A DNA stretch of 64,000 bases from the NCBI RefSeq assembly GCF_003797945.1, contig NZ_RKKU01000008.1:1-64000 (forward strand), read 5' to 3'. Position numbers and translations under genes: made by a program. Numbering within the stretch: position 1 is the stretch's first letter; each line of letters begins with the position of its first letter. This stretch comes from Pseudomonas neustonica. GTDB lineage: Bacteria > Pseudomonadota > Gammaproteobacteria > Pseudomonadales > Pseudomonadaceae. The notes below the pieces were generated by a model that was not told the DNA's origin, did not search any database, and saw nothing but the letters and a program-made list of their open reading frames with translations. Shown here piece after piece: positions 15,831 through 26,017 of the stretch.

Positions 15831-17600
15831 ATGGATACGCAAACGTTGATTTACCTCTTTGTAGGGGCGACCTTCGCGCTCTACATCGGGATCGCGCTCT
15901 GGTCTCGCGCTGGCAGTACCAGCGAGTACTATGTCGCGAGTAAAGGTGTACACCCCATCGCCAACGGTATGGCCACTGGCGCTGACTGGATGTCTGCCGC
16001 ATCCTTTATCTCCATGGCCGGGATTATCGCCTTCGCCGGGTACGACGGCAGCGTCTATCTGATGGGCTGGACCGGGGGCTACGTGCTGCTGGCAATGTGC
16101 CTGGCACCTTATCTGCGCAAGTTCGGCAAGTTCACCGTGCCGGATTTCGTTGGTGAGCGTTACTACTCACAGACTGCCCGTGTAGTGGCGGTTATCTGCG
16201 TAATCTTTATCTCCTTTACCTATGTGGCCGGCCAGATGCGCGGCGTGGGTATCGTGTTCTCGCGTTACCTGGAAGTCGACATCGCAACCGGCGTTATCAT
16301 CGGCATGGCGATCGTGTTCTTCTACGCGGTATTGGGCGGCATGAAAGGCATCACCTACACGCAAGTGGCGCAGTACTGCGTAATGATGTTCGCTTACATG
16401 GTTCCGGCCATCTATATTTCGATGATGATTACCGGTAACCCCATTCCCCAGATGGGTTTTGGTAGCGAGGTGATAGGCACTGGCCAGTCGGTAATCGAGC
16501 GGCTTGATGGGATAGGTACTGAGCTTGGCTTTGGTGCGTATACCGACGGCTCCAAGTCGACCATTGATGTGTTCTTTATCACCATGGCGTTGATGGTAGG
16601 TACCGCTGGCCTGCCGCATGTAATCGTTCGCTTTTTTACTACGCCAACAGTACGAGATGCACGTAAATCAGCAGGTTACGCGCTGTTCTTCATTGCGATT
16701 CTCTACACTACTGCACCAGCTGTTGCGGCTTTTGCTCGCACCAACCTGCTCAATACCGTGGTTGATGCGCAGTACGAGCAGGTCCCTGCGTGGCTGCAAA
16801 CCTGGGAGAACGCAGGCTTGATCGCCTGGCAGGACAAGAACAACGATGGCGTGATTCAGTATGGCCCTGGCGCGCCGTTTGCTGGCAGCCCAAGCTTTAC
16901 CGGTGAGCGCGGTGCCAGTGGTGAGCGTCTGCTCAGCAATGCACCTACTGATGCGGCTACCGAGCTGTACGTCGACCGCGACATCATGGTGCTGGCAAAC
17001 CCGGAAATTGCCGGTCTGCCGGGCTGGGTAATTGCGTTGATTGCGGCCGGTGGTCTGGCTGCTGCGTTGTCTACTGCGGCAGGCTTGCTGTTGGTCATCT
17101 CAACCTCGGTCTCGCATGACCTGCTCAAGAGCAACATGGCGCCAAATATCAGCGAAAAGCATGAGCTCTTGGCTGCGCGAGTAGCGGCAGGTGTGGCCAT
17201 TGCGATTGCTGGCCTGTTCGGCATCTACCCACCGGGCTTCGTAGCGCAGGTGGTGGCCTTCGCCTTTGGTCTGGCGGCGGCATCCTTCTTCCCGGTTATC
17301 GTGATGGGTATCTTCTCCAAGAAGATGAACAAGGAAGGCGCCATCGCTGGTATGGCAGTAGGTTTGACCTTCACCTTCAGCTACATCGTGTTCTTCAAGT
17401 TCATCAGTCCTGAATTGAACACGGCGGAGCATTGGTGGTTTGGTGTGTCGCCTGAAGGGATTGGTACCCTGGGTATGATCTTTAACTTCATTGCCTCGGT
17501 GGCTGTGGCGTCCTTTACCAAGGCACCGCCGGAGCATATCCAGCACATGATTGAAGATATTCGCGTACCCCGTGGTGCAGGCTCGGCAGTTGATCACTAA
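15831..17600 (+). CDS. Sodium:solute symporter, acetate/lactate type (VC_2705 subfamily)
   Basis: A 589-residue protein of about 13 membrane helices, starting MDTQTLIYLFVGATFALYIG. ASKGVHPIANGMATGADWMSAASFI and GTAGLPHVIVRFFTTPTVRDAR are the sodium/solute symporter signatures; LAAALSTAAGLLLVISTSVSHDLL is the conserved core. The ~590 length and the loop with ACQDKNNDGVIQYG-like calcium-binding spacing (DKNNDGVIQYG, near residue 345) fit the DUF4212-paired subfamily rather than ActP/YjcG of about 550. AGGAG before the ATG. Uptake of acetate or a similar short acid is inferred from the family. A strong terminator follows. Confidence 0.9.
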   Translation: MDTQTLIYLFVGATFALYIGIALWSRAGSTSEYYVASKGVHPIANGMATGADWMSAASFISMAGIIAFAGYDGSVYLMGWTGGYVLLAMCLAPYLRKFGKFTVPDFVGERYYSQTARVVAVICVIFISFTYVAGQMRGVGIVFSRYLEVDIATGVIIGMAIVFFYAVLGGMKGITYTQVAQYCVMMFAYMVPAIYISMMITGNPIPQMGFGSEVIGTGQSVIERLDGIGTELGFGAYTDGSKSTIDVFFITMALMVGTAGLPHVIVRFFTTPTVRDARKSAGYALFFIAILYTTAPAVAAFARTNLLNTVVDAQYEQVPAWLQTWENAGLIAWQDKNNDGVIQYGPGAPFAGSPSFTGERGASGERLLSNAPTDAATELYVDRDIMVLANPEIAGLPGWVIALIAAGGLAAALSTAAGLLLVISTSVSHDLLKSNMAPNISEKHELLAARVAAGVAIAIAGLFGIYPPGFVAQVVAFAFGLAAASFFPVIVMGIFSKKMNKEGAIAGMAVGLTFTFSYIVFFKFISPELNTAEHWWFGVSPEGIGTLGMIFNFIASVAVASFTKAPPEHIQHMIEDIRVPRGAGSAVDH

Positions 17601-17621
17601 TGTCAGTTGAGAGGTAAAAAA

Positions 17622-17647
17622 AGCCCCGATCATATCGGGGCTTTTTT
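17622..17647. terminator. Rho-independent terminator, bidirectional
   Basis: AGCCCCGAT (17622-17630), loop CAT, ATCGGGGCT (17634-17642), then a T-run; an A-run before the stem gives a T-run on the other strand too. It serves the symporter gene and the converging porin gene. Confidence 0.92.
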
Positions 17648-17671
17648 ATTGCGTTGTGCTTTTACCGCTGA

Positions 17672-18922
17672 TTAGAAGCGGTATGTTACCTGGGACGACA
17701 GGCCGTGCGCGCTGTTGCGGTAATCGGCGTTGTAAGATCCGGTGCTAGACTTTGCCGCTTGCTCAATCTTACCTTTGCTCTCATGCAGGTAGGAGTAGGC
17801 CACATCGATAGTCATATCCTGGCTGACATCCCAACCAGCACCCAGAGAAAACACCTTGCGGTTGGATACGGGGATACGCACGGTACGGTCGCTGTCGCCC
17901 ACGGGAGACTGATCGACGGTGAAACCGGTGCGCAGCGTCCACTGTGGAGCAATCTGGTAAGCCGCGCCAACGGCAAAGGCCCAGGTATCTTCCCAGTTCA
18001 GCGGTTCTTCAATCTCGCTGAAATTTGGTTGAAATGGTGCCGCAACGCCGTCGTTTTCAACCACGATCTTGTCTAGTCGACTCCAGCGGGTCCAGGTGGC
18101 CCCGGCGTACAGCGTCCATTGCGGATCAAGCTCAAAGGTCAATGAGGTATCAACCGACTCAGGTGTAGTGAAGTCCAGGTTGGCATCGTACTCACCATTG
18201 GCGCCTGCTGCGGGTCCAGGCAGATTGTTTAGGCGCGTGCGGCCGTCCAGCGTGTAATCGACCTTGGAGTGGTAGGTCAGGCCCCATGCCAACTGATCGG
18301 TTACATCTACCAGTACACCGGCGTTGAAGCCGTAGCCCACGTCATCACCTTTGATGTTTACTTCGCCGTTACCAAAAGCACTGGTTAGCTTGCCGCTGAT
18401 ATGGTTGATGGTCGGGCCAAAGCCGACAGAGATCCGATCGTTGACTTGAAAGCTCAGGGTGGGCTGCAGCGTCACTACCTGTACCTTGCTGTACCTGCCG
18501 TGGCCTCCGCCCTGGAAGCTATCTTCGTAATCACTGATGACACCGAAAGGGGCGTAAACACCGATGCCCGCGTGCCAGCGATCATTCAGCGGCGTTACCA
18601 GGTAGCCAAAGGGGATGACGGAGGTAGGCACCATGTCGCCATCGTTGGTACCGGTCGCTGAGCCGCTGGCATTGTCGATGTCGGTCTTGGCCATGATAAG
18701 TGCAGCACCACCGCTCACTTCGGTACGATCCAGGCGCGACATGCCTGCTGGGTTACCAAACAGGGTGCTGGCATCTTCAGCTGAAGAAGAACGGCCCGCA
18801 AAGCCTGTGCCCATGCCACTGGCGCTCTGTTCGTTGATAGCGATGCCATTGGCGCTGGCAGACGTGGCGGCTACGGTAATGGCTAACGCCAAGGACGATT
18901 TTAGCCAAGCGTGTCTGATCAT
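17672..18922 (-). CDS. FadL/OmpP1-type outer-membrane hydrophobic-compound porin
   Basis: Translation from the ATG at 18922 gives 416 residues with signal peptide MIRHAWLKSSLALAITVAATSASA; the longer frame to 18976 adds a hydrophilic tail before the signal. The mature protein begins NGIAINEQSASGMGTGFAGRSS, the FadL plug-domain N-terminus with the characteristic NGxxxxxQ. It continues DASTLFGNPAGMSRL and ends with a long run of beta strands closing on SSQVTYRF with terminal Phe. These porins admit long-chain fatty acids or aromatic compounds. It sits between the carboxylate symporter and the DUF294 gene, suggesting carbon uptake. Confidence 0.9.
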   Translation of the reverse strand: MIRHAWLKSSLALAITVAATSASANGIAINEQSASGMGTGFAGRSSSAEDASTLFGNPAGMSRLDRTEVSGGAALIMAKTDIDNASGSATGTNDGDMVPTSVIPFGYLVTPLNDRWHAGIGVYAPFGVISDYEDSFQGGGHGRYSKVQVVTLQPTLSFQVNDRISVGFGPTINHISGKLTSAFGNGEVNIKGDDVGYGFNAGVLVDVTDQLAWGLTYHSKVDYTLDGRTRLNNLPGPAAGANGEYDANLDFTTPESVDTSLTFELDPQWTLYAGATWTRWSRLDKIVVENDGVAAPFQPNFSEIEEPLNWEDTWAFAVGAAYQIAPQWTLRTGFTVDQSPVGDSDRTVRIPVSNRKVFSLGAGWDVSQDMTIDVAYSYLHESKGKIEQAAKSSTGSYNADYRNSAHGLSSQVTYRF

Positions 18923-19075
18923 GGGTAAACTCCAGATTGATCGATGATGAAGGGGGCGCAAACTATCAGGATTCAATCGGGCTGGCCAGAGTTCGTGCGA
19001 CGAAATTGCTGCATTTGGTCGGACAGTGACTCGAAAGGCCGGGAATGTGCAGCAACTTGCTGCAGATATGGATTG

Positions 19076-19792
19076 TTAGATGCTGCCGATGCGGGCTTGG
19101 CGTAAGCGCCGCCAGTGGCGCAGTTTACCATTCAGTTCTCCCAGCGTTCTGATGCCGCTGGTACGGGCACGGGATAACAATATCAGCATGATCTCCGCGG
19201 TAGCTAACGCGTCCGCCGCGGCATTGTGTCGCTGGCTGTTAAGCAAGCCAAAATAAGCCTGCCACTCGTCCAGGCTGCCCTTGGGCAGGTTGGCTTCCGG
19301 GTAGAGCATAGGCGCTATCTCGGCGACATCGAGAAATTTGTGGCGTAGCTTGTAGCCCAGATCCAGGCGCAAACCGCGCAGTAGCATGCGTTGATCGAAT
19401 GCTGCATGGAAAGCAACGAAAACACACTCGCCAGAAAACGTCATGAAATCCAGCAACGCATCGGCTGCATCCACGCCCTGGGCGATGGCGCTAGGCGCTA
19501 TGCCGTGAATGAGGATGGATTCGGTCACCTGGTGGTTTTCTCGATACAGGGTACATTCGTACTGGCTGCCGAGATCGACGCACTGATCCTCGATAACCAC
19601 CGCGCCAACAGACAATATAAGGTCGCGGTGCACGTTTAGACCGCTGGTTTCCAGGTCAACGACGACGAGGCGGGTATCTTTTAGCTCAGTGCCATCCAGT
19701 GCCTGTGAGTTGGGCAGTTGTTCGCAGCGCTGGCGTTGCTCCTGGGTGAGTGAGTCATGCCTGCGTTTGTTGAGCCATTGCAGCGGGTTCAC
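19076..19792 (-). CDS. DnaQ-like 3'-5' exonuclease
   Basis: It has 238 residues, starting at GTG 19792, which overlaps the DUF294 stop in a GTGA junction. The three exonuclease motifs are present: Exo I VVVDLETSGLN (DxE), Exo II around VFVAFHAAFDQRMLLRGL (with the conserved Asp) and Exo III HNAAADALATAEIML (HxAxxDA). This is the DEDDh family of the DNA polymerase III epsilon subunit and RNase T, but without the C-terminal polymerase-binding tail. In pseudomonads such genes accompany a DUF294 gene near acetate/carboxylate symporters. Role in small-molecule signalling or nucleic acid turnover is open. Confidence 0.85.
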   Translation of the reverse strand: MNPLQWLNKRRHDSLTQEQRQRCEQLPNSQALDGTELKDTRLVVVDLETSGLNVHRDLILSVGAVVIEDQCVDLGSQYECTLYRENHQVTESILIHGIAPSAIAQGVDAADALLDFMTFSGECVFVAFHAAFDQRMLLRGLRLDLGYKLRHKFLDVAEIAPMLYPEANLPKGSLDEWQAYFGLLNSQRHNAAADALATAEIMLILLSRARTSGIRTLGELNGKLRHWRRLRQARIGSI

Positions 19793-21723
19793 AGGTTATA
19801 CCTGAGTGCGATACTGGCTTGCAGACGTTTGGCCTGGCGGAAAGACTCGCGCAGTATGCGGCGGTCCAGATGGTTGAGGCTGTCTGGGTCTATACGATTA
19901 CTTAGTGCACGCCCGTCACGATCCTGCTGTTGGTGCTGCTGCATGCGTGTTAGCTGGATAAAGTGATACGCCTCCACATAAGCATCCGCATCCAATGGCT
20001 CTATCACGCCTGCTTCACGCAGTGCCTGCAAGCGCACCAAGGTGTTGCTGTTGGCGATGCCGTTGGCCAGCGCCAATAAGCGGGCGCCATCAACAAAGGG
20101 CCCCAAGCCTTGCACCTTGAGATCCAGAGTGTCTTTTTCGCTACCACTGCGGGCCAGAATGAACTCGCGCAGACGACCGATAGGCGGGCGATGCATCAGC
20201 GCGTTTTGCGCCATCTGATGTTGAAACAGGCTGTTGCCGGCAATACGTTTGAGCACAGACTGGAACATCCGCTCCGCCGCACCCGCGTCGCCCCACACTA
20301 CGCGGAAGTCAAAGTAGATGGATGACGCCAGTAAATTCTTTGGTGTGGTGCTGTTAATGATGCGGCCAAAGCGCTCAGCCCATTCAGGTGCCGAAAGACA
20401 CAGCTCGGGATTGCCGGCCATAATATTACCCTTGCACAGGGTGAAGCCGCAGTCCGCCAGTGCCTGATTGATGCGCTTGGCCAGCGGCAGCAGGCGTTGC
20501 CGGGTTTGCTCGGTCGCCGAGTTATCATGGCAGGTAAATAGAATGCCGTTGTCCTGATCGGTATGCAGGGTCTGCTCCTGCCGGCCCTCACTGCCAAAAC
20601 AGAGCCAGCTGAACTCGATACCCGGATCACCTTCCTGCTGCAGGCAGAGCTCTATGACCCGGCATACGCTGTGGTCATTAAGCAGTGTGATGATTCGCGT
20701 AACCTGGGTTGAGGAGGCACCATGGGCCAGCATACTGTCTACCAGCCGACGAATACCGCTACGCAGCGCGATCAGGGTTTCCAGGTTAGGCGCCTCGCGC
20801 AGGGTGCGCGCAATGTGCACCAGATCAACGCGCTGCAGTGAAAAGAGATCTCGCTCGGATACAACGCCGGTAAGGCGCCCGTTATCGACCAGGCAGATAT
20901 GCGCTATGTGCTTGCTGGTCATCGCGATCGCCGCATCGAATGCGGTGGCGCAAGAGGGTAGATGGCTTGGGTTGGCAGTCATCACCTGGCTAATCGGCTG
21001 CTCCAGATCGGTTGCCGCATCGGCAATCAACCCACGCAGGTCGCGCAGAGTGAAAATGCCTAGCGGCCGCTGCGCTGCATCGGTAATAACAATACTGCCG
21101 ACACTGGCCTCATGCATCAGCCTCACGGCGGCTCTTATTGGCGTGTCGAGTTCGCAGGTCACGGGTTTGCGGTCGGTTAGCTCGGCCAAGCCGGTATCCA
21201 GCGAGTAATGTGATCCCAGGCTTTCGCTGGCCTGCTGTTGAGCCTGCAGGTTTACCTGGTCAAGCAGGCTGCTGACGCCGCGTAGCGCAAAGTCGCGGAA
21301 GGGTAGAGAGCGTCGAAACAGGCTGACGAAGTCGGCGCGGCTGATGGTAAAGCAGAAGGTATCTTCACCCGCGAGGTGGAGGGTGCGGGTTTCACGCTCG
21401 CCCAATAGCGCGGCTAACGGAAAGCATTCCCCGGTGCTGATTTCAAAGGTGGTATCGGTTTCTTGCTGTCCGGCAAGTAGACGCTCGCCGCGAATAAGGC
21501 CCTGTTTAACGATGAAAAACTGCTCTACGGGGCCATCTTGTGGGTCAAGTATATGCTCACCTGCGGCATAGAAACGCAGCTGAGCGTGCTCTACCAGCCA
21601 GGCCAGGTGGGCATGCTCCATCTGGTTGAATGGCGGATAAGCCAACAGAAAACTGATGGTGCCGTGTACGTTCTGCATGACGGCGGTTTTGCCCGCCTGT
21701 TCGTAGCGGTCTTCTCGTGTCAT
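19789..21723 (-). CDS. cNMP-binding / CBS / DUF294 nucleotidyltransferase-like signalling protein
   Basis: A 644-residue multidomain protein. Residues ~25-140 are a cyclic-nucleotide-binding-like domain (HILDPQDGPVEQFFIVKQGLIRGERLL). Residues ~180-305 are a CBS pair (VTCELDTPIRAAVRLMHEASVGSIVITDAAQRPLGIFTLRD and ISQVMTANP ... GRLTGVVSERDLFSL). The rest is DUF294, a nucleotidyltransferase fold with WLCFGSEGRQEQTLHTDQDNGI (GSxxR plus DxD-like) and a C-terminal helical domain. It resembles GlnD-like signalling proteins. AAGG precedes the ATG. It is co-transcribed with the exonuclease and near the monocarboxylate symporter, whose activity or expression it may tune; that link is inferred. Confidence 0.88.
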   Translation of the reverse strand: MTREDRYEQAGKTAVMQNVHGTISFLLAYPPFNQMEHAHLAWLVEHAQLRFYAAGEHILDPQDGPVEQFFIVKQGLIRGERLLAGQQETDTTFEISTGECFPLAALLGERETRTLHLAGEDTFCFTISRADFVSLFRRSLPFRDFALRGVSSLLDQVNLQAQQQASESLGSHYSLDTGLAELTDRKPVTCELDTPIRAAVRLMHEASVGSIVITDAAQRPLGIFTLRDLRGLIADAATDLEQPISQVMTANPSHLPSCATAFDAAIAMTSKHIAHICLVDNGRLTGVVSERDLFSLQRVDLVHIARTLREAPNLETLIALRSGIRRLVDSMLAHGASSTQVTRIITLLNDHSVCRVIELCLQQEGDPGIEFSWLCFGSEGRQEQTLHTDQDNGILFTCHDNSATEQTRQRLLPLAKRINQALADCGFTLCKGNIMAGNPELCLSAPEWAERFGRIINSTTPKNLLASSIYFDFRVVWGDAGAAERMFQSVLKRIAGNSLFQHQMAQNALMHRPPIGRLREFILARSGSEKDTLDLKVQGLGPFVDGARLLALANGIANSNTLVRLQALREAGVIEPLDADAYVEAYHFIQLTRMQQHQQQDRDGRALSNRIDPDSLNHLDRRILRESFRQAKRLQASIALRYNL

Positions 21724-22057
21724 TTTGGCTAACCTTGTTGTCTTGCAGCAGTGTGCCGACAGTGAGCACGCGCTCCCATTCTACCTAAGTATGGGTCTCG
21801 CAGCCGTGCTGGAAAAAAGCCAATCTGCAGCAGCGCTATGCCGCATTATTGCACTGACTAGGCGTTTCATCTGCGTGCTCATTTTGCTATTGTGGCGGCT
21901 GCAGCAGCGTTCGGACAGCTTTTTAGATTTACTCTACGAAAAGTACCCATTTTGGACGCCGACTGAGTATAGAAAAGGCAATGAGCTAGGATGCCGCCAT
22001 CGCGATCAAGTGATGGAATAATAACTAACGTACGGTCTTCTGCGTAAGGGGTGGTAT
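21724..22057. other. Divergent intergenic region between DUF294 gene and gacA
   Basis: This 334-base stretch has no credible gene. It must hold the divergent promoters for the DUF294-exonuclease operon and for gacA. GGGGTGG (22048-22054) is a plausible ribosome binding site for the TTG-started gacA. No clear operator symmetry was seen. Confidence 0.6.
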
Positions 22058-22702
22058 TTGATCAAGGTGCTGGTGGTTGATGACCATGACCTGGTTCGCA
22101 TGGGTATCAGTCGTATGTTGGAAGATGTTGCTGGCCTGACGGTTGTTGGCGAAGCTGACAGTGGCGAAACCGCGGTCACCCAAGCTCGAGCTCTGCGCCC
22201 CGACGTCGTCTTGATGGATGTACGCATGCCTGGTATCGGCGGCCTGGAAGCTACCCGCAAACTGGCGCAGCTCGACAAACATATGAAGGTTATTGCCGTT
22301 ACTGTCTGTAATGAAGAGCCTTTTCCTTCGCGTCTGATGCAGGCCGGTGCCGCTGGTTATGTGACCAAGGGCGCTGCACTGGAGGAGATGGTCGCCGCTA
22401 TCAAGCAGGTGCATGCGGGCCAACGTTACATCAGTCCAAATATTGCCCAGTTGCTGGTGCTCAAGCACTTGAATCCGGGTGGCGAATCGCCCTTTGACTG
22501 CCTGTCTGACCGTGAGATCCAAATCGCGCTGATGATTGTCGGCTGTGAAAAGGTGAACAGCATCTCTGACAAACTCTGCCTTAGCCCCAAAACGGTTAAT
22601 ACTTATCGTTACCGTATTTTTGAAAAGTTGGGCGTGACCAGTGACGTTGAACTCACATTACTGGCCGTGCGCAACGGCATGGTTGATACATCCCACCAGT
22701 GA
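22058..22702 (+). CDS. gacA: Response regulator GacA (UvrY family)
   Basis: The product is 214 residues. The receiver domain has DDHDLVR, phosphoacceptor Asp54 in [10 protein letters not shown], and AVTVCNEEP and KGA (Lys104-type) residues. The C-terminal LuxR-type helix-turn-helix is [45 protein letters not shown]. Sequence and position directly before uvrC identify GacA, partner of the GacS sensor, which activates RsmY/RsmZ-type small RNAs. Start is TTG at 22058, as reported for pseudomonad gacA; the next ATG would remove the first strand and DD acid pocket. Its stop overlaps the uvrC start. Confidence 0.95.
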   Translation: MIKVLVVDDHDLVRMGISRMLEDVAGLTVVGEADSGETAVTQARALRPDVVLMDVRMPGIGGLEATRKLAQLDKHMKVIAVTVCNEEPFPSRLMQAGAAGYVTKGAALEEMVAAIKQVHAGQRYISPNIAQLLVLKHLNPGGESPFDCLSDREIQIALMIVGCEKVNSISDKLCLSPKTVNTYRYRIFEKLGVTSDVELTLLAVRNGMVDTSHQ

Positions 22703-24534
22703 GTATGACCGACATCGTTTTTGACCCTCAGGCCTTTCTGGCCAGCGCTAGCAATAAGCCCGGTGTCTATCGCATGTTCGATGCCCAGGGCGCTTTGCTT
22801 TATGTAGGTAAAGCAAAGAGCTTGAAGAAGCGCCTTGCCAGCTACTTCCGCAAGACCGGTTTGAGTCCCAAAACCGAAGCACTGGTCGCGCGCATAGCGC
22901 AGATTGATACCACCATCACGGCCAACGAAACCGAAGCGCTGCTGCTGGAACAGAGCCTGATCAAGGCCAGTCGCCCGCCGTATAACATACTGTTGCGCGA
23001 CGATAAGTCTTATCCCTACGTATTCCTGTCGAGTAATGACGAGTTTCCGCGTCTTGGTTTGCACCGCGGCACCAAGCGCGCCAAAGGGCGTTATTTTGGG
23101 CCGTATCCCAGCGCCGGCGCGATTCGTGAAAGTCTCAACCTGTTGCAGAAGACCTTTTTGGTGCGCCAATGCGAAGACAGCTATTACCGCAATCGCACGC
23201 GGCCTTGTCTGCAGTATCAGATCAAGCGTTGCAAGGCGCCCTGTGTGGGCCTGGTTGATAAGGCCGAGTATGCGCAGGACGTGCGCCACTCAGTGATGTT
23301 TCTTGAAGGTCGCAGCAACTCGCTGTCCAACGAGCTGCATGAGGCCATGGAACAAGCCTCGGTGGAACTCAATTTTGAGCGGGCTGCTGAGCTGCGTGAT
23401 CAGATTGCGCTGCTGCGCCGCGTACAAGACCAGCAAAGCATGGACACTGAGCAGGGCGATGTTGATATTGTCGCCGCTGATGTTACCCCTGGTGGCGCCT
23501 GTGTTCATGTGGTCATGGTGCGCCAGGGTAGGGTGCTGGGGAGCAAAAACCACTTCCCCAGGGTTCCGATCGAACAGAGCGCAGGTGAGGTGTTGTCGGC
23601 GTTTCTACCGCAATATTACCTGGGCACGGCCGAACGCGAAGTGCCGCCGGAAATTATCGTCAATGCGGACCATGAAGACTTGCCGATCATTGCCCAGGCG
23701 CTCAGTCAGGCGCGTGGCTGCAATCTGAGTATCACGCATAACGTACGCGGTAACCGTAAACGCTGGCTCGATCTGGCCCAGAGTAACGCCACGCAATCGC
23801 TGGCGAGCCTGTTGGCCAACAAACAGCACATTCAGGCGCGCTTTGAGGCATTACAGAAGGTCTTGAACCTGGATGAGTTGCCAACGCGCCTTGAGTGCTA
23901 CGACATCAGTCATTCCAGCGGTGAGGCCACGGTTGCCTCTTGCGTAGTCTTTGGCCCGGAGGGGCCGCTGAAGAGCGATTATCGACGCTTTAATATTGAA
24001 GGCGTCACCGCAGGGGACGATTACGCCGCCATGCGTCAGGCGTTGATTCGCCGCTTCAGCCGTATTCAGGACGGCGAGGGCAAAATGCCGGACATATTGC
24101 TGGTCGATGGCGGCAAAGGGCAGATGAAAATGGCGATGGAGGTCATGCAAGAGCTGGCTATCCATGATCTGACCTTGCTGGGTGTGGCCAAAGGCGTCAC
24201 ACGCAAAGCCGGTATGGAGAGTCTGTATTTGAATGATCCGCACAATGAGCTGGTGCTGCCAGGCCACTCGCCGGCATTGCATCTGATTCAGCACATTCGC
24301 GATGAGGCGCATCGATTTGCCATTACCGGTCACCGCCAGCGTCGCGGTAAAGCACGTACGACCTCATCACTCGAGGGTATCGCTGGTGTGGGTCCAAAGC
24401 GGCGTCGCGAGCTACTGAAGCACTTTGGTGGCTTGCAGGAATTGAAGCGCGCCAGTGCGGCAGAAATGGCAAAAGTCCCGGGTGTCAGCAAAAAACTTGC
24501 GGAACAGATTTATGCCGCCGTGCATAGCGATTAG
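22699..24534 (+). CDS. uvrC: Excinuclease ABC subunit C
   Basis: 611 residues. N-terminal GIY-YIG nuclease ([28 protein letters not shown], residues 14-45) makes the 3' incision. [20 protein letters not shown] and [19 protein letters not shown] are the UVR motif that binds Uvr[22 protein letters not shown] begins the RNase H-like domain for the 5' cut, and two helix-hairpin-helix motifs ([34 protein letters not shown]) close the protein. Length is standard. It starts at GTG 22699 in a GTGA overlap with gacA (ATG at 22705 is an alternative) and continues into pgsA after 28 bases. Confidence 0.95.
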   Translation: MSMTDIVFDPQAFLASASNKPGVYRMFDAQGALLYVGKAKSLKKRLASYFRKTGLSPKTEALVARIAQIDTTITANETEALLLEQSLIKASRPPYNILLRDDKSYPYVFLSSNDEFPRLGLHRGTKRAKGRYFGPYPSAGAIRESLNLLQKTFLVRQCEDSYYRNRTRPCLQYQIKRCKAPCVGLVDKAEYAQDVRHSVMFLEGRSNSLSNELHEAMEQASVELNFERAAELRDQIALLRRVQDQQSMDTEQGDVDIVAADVTPGGACVHVVMVRQGRVLGSKNHFPRVPIEQSAGEVLSAFLPQYYLGTAEREVPPEIIVNADHEDLPIIAQALSQARGCNLSITHNVRGNRKRWLDLAQSNATQSLASLLANKQHIQARFEALQKVLNLDELPTRLECYDISHSSGEATVASCVVFGPEGPLKSDYRRFNIEGVTAGDDYAAMRQALIRRFSRIQDGEGKMPDILLVDGGKGQMKMAMEVMQELAIHDLTLLGVAKGVTRKAGMESLYLNDPHNELVLPGHSPALHLIQHIRDEAHRFAITGHRQRRGKARTTSSLEGIAGVGPKRRRELLKHFGGLQELKRASAAEMAKVPGVSKKLAEQIYAAVHSD

Positions 24535-24562
24535 AATGCTGGCTCAACCGAGGCTGTAAAAT

Positions 24563-25132
24563 ATGAATATTCCGAATATCCTGACCCTGATGCGGGTCGG
24601 GCTGATCCCCATTTTTATCCTGCTGTTTTACATGCCGTACCATTGGAGCTATGTTGCTGCTGCGTTGGTGTTTACCCTGGCGGCAGTCACTGACTGGCTG
24701 GATGGCTACTTGGCGCGCAAGCTGCAGCAGAGCACGCCTTTTGGTGCTTTTCTTGATCCGGTCGCCGACAAGCTCATGGTGGTTATCGCCCTGGTGTTGC
24801 TGGTGCAGCATCACGCTAATTTTTGGGTTACCGCACCGGCAGCCATTATTATTGGCCGCGAGCTGGTTATCTCAGCGTTACGCGAATGGATGGCAGAGCT
24901 GGGCGCGCGGGCGCATGTCGCTGTATCCAACCTGGGTAAATACAAGGCGACCTTGCAGATGGTTGCTTTGGTCGTTTTGCTGGCTAATCCACCACAGCCG
25001 ACTGGCTGGGTCGTGTTTGGCTACGTTTTGCTGGCCATGTCAGCGGTGTTGACCTTGTGGTCAATGGTGGTTTACCTAAAGGCGGCCTGGCCACATTTGC
25101 GTCCCGACACTGATCAAAATAGCAACAAATAA
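24563..25132 (+). CDS. pgsA: CDP-diacylglycerol-glycerol-3-phosphate 3-phosphatidyltransferase
   Basis: A 189-residue inner-membrane enzyme making phosphatidylglycerol phosphate. The CDP-alcohol phosphotransferase signature DGx2ARx8Gx3Dx3D is complete in [12 protein letters not shown] ... [11 protein letters not shown] (about residues 48-71). [19 protein letters not shown] is the usual N-terminus, and five to six hydrophobic helices follow. It is the third gene of the gacA-uvrC-pgsA run and is followed by a tRNA cluster, the standard pseudomonad order. Confidence 0.95.
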   Translation: MNIPNILTLMRVGLIPIFILLFYMPYHWSYVAAALVFTLAAVTDWLDGYLARKLQQSTPFGAFLDPVADKLMVVIALVLLVQHHANFWVTAPAAIIIGRELVISALREWMAELGARAHVAVSNLGKYKATLQMVALVVLLANPPQPTGWVVFGYVLLAMSAVLTLWSMVVYLKAAWPHLRPDTDQNSNK

Positions 25133-25151
25133 CTTTTTTTGAATCAATGAC

Positions 25152-25179
25152 TTGACACAATGGCGTAGAAAGATAGAAT
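25152..25179 (+). promoter_or_regulatory. Sigma-70 type promoter for the tRNA cluster
   Basis: TTGACA (25152-25157), a 16-base spacer, and TAGAAT (25174-25179) precede the tRNA-Gly units. The -35 box is a perfect match and the -10 differs at one base. GC-rich bases follow the -10, as in stringently controlled stable-RNA promoters. Confidence 0.75.
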
Positions 25180-25296
25180 TAGCGCCGTTCCAACACAGGA
25201 ACAGTTCACGCAAGTGAACAGGGCCTCAGCGAGGTTTGCCAAGCAGCATTGCTTTGCAAGGTTTCGCAGATCAAGGTCTAATAGCATTAGATGTAC

Positions 25297-25399
25297 GCGG
25301 GAATAGCTCAGTTGCTAGAGCACGACCTTACGAGGTCGGGGTGGGGCGCATAGCCTCGCGAGTTCTCGAGACCTTAGGGTCAAATGTAGTAGATGTAAC
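25297..25399 (+). pseudogene. Degenerate tRNA-Gly copy, unit 1 of a tandem repeat
   Basis: The first 33 bases match the 5' half of the intact tRNA-Gly at 25503 apart from one change in the D-loop (GTTGCTAG for GTTGGTAG). The anticodon loop is then one base short (CGACC TTACGA GGTCG), the variable/T region is replaced by an unrelated GGGGCGCATAGCCTCG stretch, and there is no TTCCCGC strand to close the acceptor stem and no CCA. It cannot fold as a normal tRNA. Confidence 0.75.
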
Positions 25400-25578
<179 letters not shown>

Positions 25579-25628
25579 GTTTTATATTGCGCTGATGTAC
25601 TGCTTTCAGCGTGGTAGCCCCCTTTTGA

Positions 25629-25702
25629 GGCCGGGTGGCAGAGTGGTCATGCAGCGGATTGCAAATCCGTGTACGCCGGTTCGATTCCGACCTCGGCCTC
25701 CA
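25629..25702 (+). tRNA. tRNA-Cys (GCA)
   Basis: A 74-base cloverleaf with acceptor GGCCGGG/CTCGGCC (one G-U pair), discriminator U and encoded CCA. The anticodon arm GCGGATTGCAAATCCGT carries GCA. Confidence 0.95.
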
Positions 25703-25723
25703 TCTTTATGTTTTCTTTCGCTA

Positions 25724-25810
25724 GCCCGGATGGCGAAATTGGTAGACGCAAGGGACTTAAAATCCCTCGATCGTAAGATCGTGCCGGTTCGACCCCGGCT
25801 CCGGGCACCA
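25724..25810 (+). tRNA. tRNA-Leu (TAA)
   Basis: An 87-base class II tRNA with acceptor GCCCGGA/TCCGGGC, anticodon arm AGGGACTTAAAATCCCT (anticodon TAA), a long variable arm CGATCGTAAGATCGT and encoded ACCA. Confidence 0.95.
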
Positions 25811-26017
25811 ATTTTCATGCGGGTTTGAGCTGATAAGCGAAGCCTGTTTTAGATCCATCCCCCCTTTAAGAATCTCAAATAACACTTGGCCGCTTGCTCT
25901 GCCACGGGTGTTTTACACTTGCCTGTTTTGAACATTTGATTCCATCGCCGGATTTAACTCTATACTTAGGTATAGCCGCAAATTTGGCAGGATCTCGTGA
26001 TGTGGGGGAATTAGCGT

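Noticed and set aside
17100-17633. Antisense frame opposite the carboxylate symporter, plus other antisense frames such as 16167-16619
   Set aside because: They coincide with conserved sense membrane helices; the products look like reverse translation of helices.
25595-25828. Short open frames on both strands across the tRNA-Cys and tRNA-Leu genes
   Set aside because: They read through folded tRNA genes and have no independent support.
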